NCBI RefSeq assembly: GCF_000224145.3
Contig: NC_020174.2
Coordinates: 3,973,026-4,037,025, forward strand
DNA from: Ciona intestinalis
Taxonomy: Eukaryota > Chordata > Ascidiacea > Phlebobranchia > Cionidae
Length of the DNA: 64,000 nt
Direction of reading: 5' to 3'
Shown here: positions 59,818 to 64,000 of the stretch, piece after piece
Layout of the letters: each line of letters begins with the position of its first letter
How positions within the stretch are numbered: the stretch's first letter is position 1
The notes under the pieces: model-generated
Databases searched by the model: none
Seen by the model: the letters and a program-made list of their open reading frames with translations, nothing else
Told to the model about the DNA's origin: nothing
Made by a program: the position numbers and the translations under genes

Positions 59818-60121
59818 CGGCGCCGTGGCATAGTGGTTAGCGCGCCTGCCTGTAACCCAGAGGAAGGCTCGACGTTGCTACCCATGTGGGCGTATGTGTC
59901 CTTGGGCAAGACACTTAACGACAATTGCTCCAACCCAGTGGTCACTAATGGGTTGTCCAAATTATCAGCAATACATAAAAAGTGAAAAAATCCAAAAAAA
60001 TAATCACCTACAAAGTAACATATACATGGTAACTCGTAAGCTGGCACGAGGTGCTAAACCCGTGTGATAACGACTGTCGTTTTCCGGCCACGCGAGGATG
60101 AAGTATGTTACATTCATTCAA
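59818..60121 (+). repeat. SINE, full length and well preserved, in the right palindrome arm only
   Basis: cggcgccgtggcatagtggttagcgcgcc at the head, the complete body, and ggccacgcgaggatgaagtatgttacattcattca at the end. It interrupts the arm-to-arm match, so it inserted after the palindrome formed. Confidence 0.85.
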
Positions 60122-60289
60122 ATGGTACGTCATGAAAGTGTGACGTCACTTGTCGATACGAAAGATCTCGTCACTTTAAAAGTTTAAAGAATGCTTCGGT
60201 TGATTTTAGCCAGTTTGTTTACGAAAGCGTGACCGGGCCCATTCATTAGAGCTCTGCTCTCTTATCGTTATTGATTTTTTTATATCGTA

Positions 60290-60400
60290 ATTGTACGAAA
60301 TCGCCCTCCGCCTCAGCGGTACTGTTGGAAAACGCGCTCAACTCAAGTCCCTATAAGATCGAGGCCTGACACTGCTATCACTGTCGGCGACTCTGAAATG
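60290..60400 (+). repeat. Old SINE head in the right palindrome arm
   Basis: Partner of 52988-53085: tcgaggcctgacactgctatcactgtcggcgac. Confidence 0.5.
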
Positions 60401-60627
60401 AAACTTGTAAGCGGGCACGAAGTGCGCCACGATATTTGTAAAGTATCGGTTTGTCTGCTCGCTCTGTCTTGGTACACATATATTATATACTACTATAGTA
60501 GCGTAGCACGCGTTAGGCTAAGTCGGCAACTTTCATGGCAACCAGCACGAACAGCCGTGTTTTAAACCACTGTAGTTATGTTTTATATATATTTATACCC
60601 AATACAAGATTGACAGTAGTAATAGAG

Positions 60628-60633
60628 TTTATT
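60628..60633 (-). terminator. Poly(A) signal of REV1
   Basis: AATAAA on the minus strand about 110 bp after the REV1 stop codon. Confidence 0.6.
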
Positions 60634-60743
60634 TTCACAGTGAATTAAATAAATAAAGCAAAGACATGAATACATGATAGTAAATAACACAAATTCCCAC
60701 CAACATGATTGGTAAGTGTAAAAAACAATGAAGTGACAGAGAT

Positions 60744-63700
60744 TCATGGTAAGTGTAAAGATGGCAACTGAAATTGTGCGCCACCATACAAATTTTCTAC
60801 CTTCTTATTTACAGCACATAAAATTTGGCTGTAAGCAACCAGCCACGCCGTCTGCATTTCAACATTTTCATTCTGTTCGATAACAAATCCAATGTATCTC
60901 CGTATGGTTCGAAGAATAAGTTCCGTACTTTCCAAATTTCGCACATGATTCACCAGCGTGCATAAGTAGCTGTGAAGTACAAAAATGAAAGATTAGATAC
61001 AAAGTAGCTTAAACAGTGTCGCTGTTGGTAAAGTGGTTAGCGCGTCTGCCTCTAACCCAGAAGTAATGGGTTCAAGGTTTGTCGCTGCTACCATTGTGAG
61101 TGTATGTGTCTTTGAGCAATTGTGTCTTGCTCAAACTTATTATGTTACTAAAAAATGTTAAGAGCAAGAGGTTTATTTTATGGTTAAACATATGTGGAAA
61201 CTAATGCTTCTGTGTCATTGGTTAATGCACTACTTTAATAAATAAAAAATATCTAGGAGAAAATACTATTGTGCCCATGTATGTCCTTGCTCAAGATAAT
61301 TACTCGTCATTGCTGTAATGTTTGGTTAGATTGTCCAAACAGTCGGACCAAATAAAAGTCATGTCATTCAAATAACATAAATGTTTACTTTATAATATCT
61401 TCAATGTCAGAATCAAGTGGAAACTCTTGGGAATAAGCTCTCGTCCATTTCCTGATCACGTCGCGAACTTCAGCTGTTGTTGTTGCTCCACCCAAAGAAG
61501 GTTTGGATATTTTTCTTTCAGTTTTTGTATTATCTGTTAAAAAGTTTTGGATAAAAATTTAAAAAATATAACCAATGCCATTAATTTTTACTTTTTAAAC
61601 AGAATACCTCAAAATGTCACAAAATTGTACCATAAAATTTAATTCTAACTACATAAACAAATTTACCATTTTTTCCTTCACATATTGTAACATCATCTTC
61701 AAGACTCCTTTTAGCAACTGGATCGACTTTTCCAACCTCCTTTTTGGGGATTTTGGAAAACATATCGGTAATTAGCTTATTTGGACTTGTGACTGCTTTT
61801 AGAGGCAGCATTTTTTTCACTGGTGATTTTTTCACAACTTTTCGGCTGACTTTACGCCTCGATTTTGACCCTGTTGGACGACCCCTTTTTGAACTCTGAC
61901 CCCTTGAAGTTGATTGTTGAAGTAATGACTTGGTTGGAGAATTGGAAGCAGAAGATGGTTCAGGTTTCTATAAAAAAGGTAGTTTTTGTTTATTTATTTA
62001 TTTTACAGTAGGATGGGAGAAGACGACACCTTTAGCACATATTATCCAAATATCCTGATCAGGTTTTAAATAATTAACGGTGGTGTATGGGAGTCATGTT
62101 CTATATTGCCTAGAATGTTCTTTGTTTACTACCAAATGGGACAAGAAATTAGAATGAAATGAAAAGGTGGCCATCTTCTCCCACCCAGTATAACTGAGAA
62201 GCCAAATTAATGTCTTGTCATCTTGAAGTCATAAATTTTTTAGTATAAACAGCAGAAGTGTGTATGCGTGTAAAATGACTGTCCACAAAAACAACACTTA
62301 ATTTCAACACACCTTCACTTGTTGCAGAGCGTTCTTCTGAGCTTTATAATCTTTCTCAATTTCTTTACGTAGTTCTTCAGGTAAAGCATCAAGAAAACTT
62401 GTGTTTATTGAATCATTCTGTAAAACAAGAACAATTTACCTCTATAAAAATAACATTCTGAATGCGATGGAATTAGCAAAACACTAGGGCACAAGGTGTA
62501 TAAAACAGAACACCCATGTTGTACCCATGGTTTTTTGGCCATGCCAGGATAAAGCAAGTTACATTCATTTTTTCATTTAGACGTATAAGCAGACTGGGTA
62601 AACCTAGCTTAAATCCTAGGCCCTGTAAGGACCTCACAAATAAAAATATAATTATAACATTTTAAATACATACCCAATCACCAAATACACAAATTAAAAC
62701 TGCTTAACCAATAGAATATTAAATAGTACCTTGGCAGTATCATTAGTCTCACATTTTTCTTCTCTTAAATCAAATGCTTGTTCAGTTTTGGCAACTTTAT
62801 TTTGGCAATCTGTTTTTACTGTTGATTCCATTTCTTGATTTCCATAAACAGCTGAATCGATTTTCTTTTCAGGCGTTATAATCTGCATATCAGATGATTT
62901 TCTGCAGCAAGCAGAAAAAAATGTGTTAGTTGGAGCATTTTTTTTCAACTTTTAAAAAAAATTAACCTTTTTCCTTTTTTTATAAACTGTTGAATTGAGA
63001 GTCGAGATTTGGATAAGCTAGAGGTTGAAGTTAAGGTGGAAAGTTGGATTCCTATACCTCTCAAGTCTGTTACATTCAACTGTAAAAGCATATTTACAAT
63101 TAAGAATATATTTAAAGAATGGGGTAACATTATTAGACCCCGACCGATATTGCTTTTTTCAAACCGATACCGATATTTTGTAAATTTCAGTTGCCGATAA
63201 CCGATATTTTAATGCACCTAAAAAACTTGACTGATTAAAACGGAAAATCTGATATAGCTGATAAAAATCAACCAACAGGATTAATTATTATTAATTACGT
63301 TGCTGGCCGTCTGGTTACTAAGCTCCGTAATATCGGCCGTTTTTTGCCCTTGCCGATAATCGGTAAATCCCCCAAAATGCGGTCCATATATCGGCTAACC
63401 GATAATCGGTCGTGCTCTAAACATTATTATAATAATCAACTGTTTGGAAAAGTGATAGTGGTTGGTGTGCCTGACTTAAGCCCAGAAATTACAGGTCTGT
63501 GGCTGGATGCTGCTACCATTGGTGGCATGTGTGTCTTTGGGCAAGACACTTCTTGGCAATTATTCCAACCCAATGGTCCTTAATGGTTTATCTACATTTT
63601 CAGACAAACACTAAAAAAAAAAAAAAAAAAATCACCGACAAATATACACATGTGATAGCTCGTAAGCAGACCCAAAGTGTATGACATAGAACATTGTGTC

Positions 63701-64000
63701 ATAGCGACTGTCCTTGCTCCATCACGCCAAGATGAATAAATTACATTCAGTCATTCAGTAAATCTCAGCTTTTTTGAATTAGCAAAATTGATTTTACATA
63801 CTTGCAGAGATTTCATTAATGTTATTCCCTCTCTTCCTATGATGTCACAATCATCAGTGTATTCGTTTAAATTCTTACTCCGAGAAATAGAATTGCAAAC
63901 CCCGTGACCTTTAAACTTTGCTGTTTCTACAGGGGCATCGGAATGTCGTACCATCACTTTTAAAGTGATTTTTTTGCCAGATAAGCCAGTTTTCTTTAGT
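60744..64000 (-). CDS. REV1: REV1 DNA polymerase, C-terminal part (5' end beyond right edge)
   Basis: REV1 is a Y-family deoxycytidyl transferase and scaffold for translesion synthesis. Seven minus-strand exons in phase: 63802-64000 (open at the window edge), 62967-63079, 62730-62901, 62313-62417, 61667-61967, 61389-61533, 60744-60969. The first two cover the end of the little-finger region (LKVMVRHSDAPVETAKFKGH, VTDLRGIGIQLSTL). The exon at 62313 has a ubiquitin-binding motif (FLDALPEELRKEIEKDY). The exon at 61667 has SPNKLITDMFSK, like human SPQKLIDGFLK. The last two form the C-terminal domain that binds Pol zeta and Y-family partners (VRDVIRKWTRAY, LILRTIRRYIGFVIEQ). Only one UBM is visible, where vertebrates have two. 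Introns carry SINEs, a MITE and a hAT-type MITE. Confidence 0.93.
61015..61135 (+). repeat. SINE head fragment
   Basis: tcgctgttggtaaagtggttagcgcgtctgcc, then gggttcaaggtttgtcgctgctacc. REV1 intron. Confidence 0.7.
62007..62192. repeat. MITE copy in a REV1 intron
   Basis: agtaggatgggagaagacgacacctttagca to gaaaaggtggccatcttctcccacccagta with the family interior. Confidence 0.75.
62485..62585 (+). repeat. SINE tail fragment
   Basis: gggcacaaggtgtataaaacagaacaccc ... ccaggataaagcaagttacattcatt. REV1 intron. Confidence 0.65.
63126..63427. mobile_element. hAT-type MITE with 8-bp target-site duplication, in a REV1 intron
   Basis: The element is 63134-63419 (286 bp). Its ends form inverted repeats TAGACCCCGACCGAT / TAGAGCACGACCGAT, and it is flanked on both sides by the same 8 bases, aacattat (63126-63133 and 63420-63427). 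The interior has repeated ACCGATA / TATCGG words and no ORF of note. An 8-bp duplication with TAGA-type ends is typical of hAT transposons, so this is a non-autonomous hAT derivative. Confidence 0.8.
63450..63758 (+). repeat. SINE, near full length
   Basis: gatagtggttggtgtgcctg head, a complete body with an A-run near 63610-63630, and the tail agatgaataaattacattcag. REV1 intron, just downstream of the hAT-type MITE. Confidence 0.7.

Larger units (their letters stand above)
56840..60475 (-). repeat. Right arm of the ~7.6 kb palindrome
   Basis: Inverted partner of 52850-56430. It carries a full-length SINE at 59818-60121 absent from the left arm, and an extra tandem unit near 59035-59105 (gatgctrcgctc...tatttaggtcac). 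The arm ends about 150 bp before the REV1 poly(A) signal. Confidence 0.9.
52668..60743. other. C18orf63-REV1 gap filled by a large palindrome
   Basis: No conserved animal gene recognised. Nearly all of it (about 52850-60475) is an imperfect inverted repeat with its centre near 56.6 kb, described in the two arm entries. Outside it remain the C18orf63 5' flank and about 250 bp of REV1 3' sequence with an AATAAA at 60628-60633 (minus). Confidence 0.85.

Noticed and set aside
59427-59840. 137-codon ORF and its left-arm partner at 53323-53667
   Set aside because: Open in both arms, but with different ends and lengths and running into repeat sequence; not supported as a separate gene.
52850-60475. 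Palindrome as a virus-like or LTR element
   Set aside because: No reverse transcriptase, integrase, capsid, polymerase or LTR-like ends seen; the arms hold spliced gene-like exons.

Overview
The window looks like an intron-dense, compact, AT-rich genome of an invertebrate chordate, most likely a sea squirt of the genus Ciona (inference). Three things suggest this: short introns with vertebrate-like orthologues, a tRNA-headed SINE present in about 30 pieces whose tail ends in CATT units (resembling what I recall of the published Ciona SINE Cics-1), and short 5' leaders behind AG sites that fit spliced-leader trans-splicing. All genes were rebuilt exon by exon from reading frames, splice sites and phase; no database was used. 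Gene spans include introns, and exon coordinates are given in each entry.

Layout: 1-3665 (+) is the 3' half of an integrin alpha gene. It meets SCAI (4316-11130, -) tail to tail, with the two poly(A) signals about 45 bp apart. MFSD9 (11614-13813, -) lies upstream of SCAI on the same strand. A one-exon single-pass membrane protein with KCNE-like features (14582-15067, +) is divergent from MFSD9. TMEM218 (16127-16468, -) and a Cys-loop anion channel of GABA/glycine type (18102-21938, -) follow. GORAB (23609-26198, +) is divergent from the channel and convergent with a 21-exon GluN2-type NMDA receptor gene (26521-36055, -). Close upstream of the receptor on the same strand are EARS2 (36241-41155) and TIMM9 (41380-41658), giving a TIMM9-EARS2-GRIN2 run with 185-224 bp between coding regions. 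Calnexin (42697-47963, +) is divergent from TIMM9. A C18orf63 orthologue (48904-52667, -) and the 3' part of REV1 (60744 to the right edge, -) frame the last region.

The whole C18orf63-REV1 gap (about 52.85-60.48 kb) is one large imperfect palindrome. Its two ~3.6 kb arms each carry the same unrecognised multi-exon gene, transcribed outward from the centre. Exon borders, lengths and splice phases are conserved between arms, apart from one disrupted exon in the right arm and a one-codon length difference in the last exon. The arms are dense in TGACGTCA-like motifs and carry arm-specific MITE and SINE insertions. This palindrome and its gene pair are the best candidates for something undescribed.

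Other repeats are a ~180 bp MITE family with TIRs like GGGTGGGGAAGATGGGACACC (eight copies), a ~100 bp dispersed family concentrated in GRIN2 introns, and one hAT-type MITE with a perfect 8-bp target duplication. I saw no reverse transcriptase, integrase, capsid or LTR-like element. The conserved genes have unrelated housekeeping and neuronal roles; apart from possible operon-style transcription of TIMM9-EARS2-GRIN2, nothing shows that they act together.
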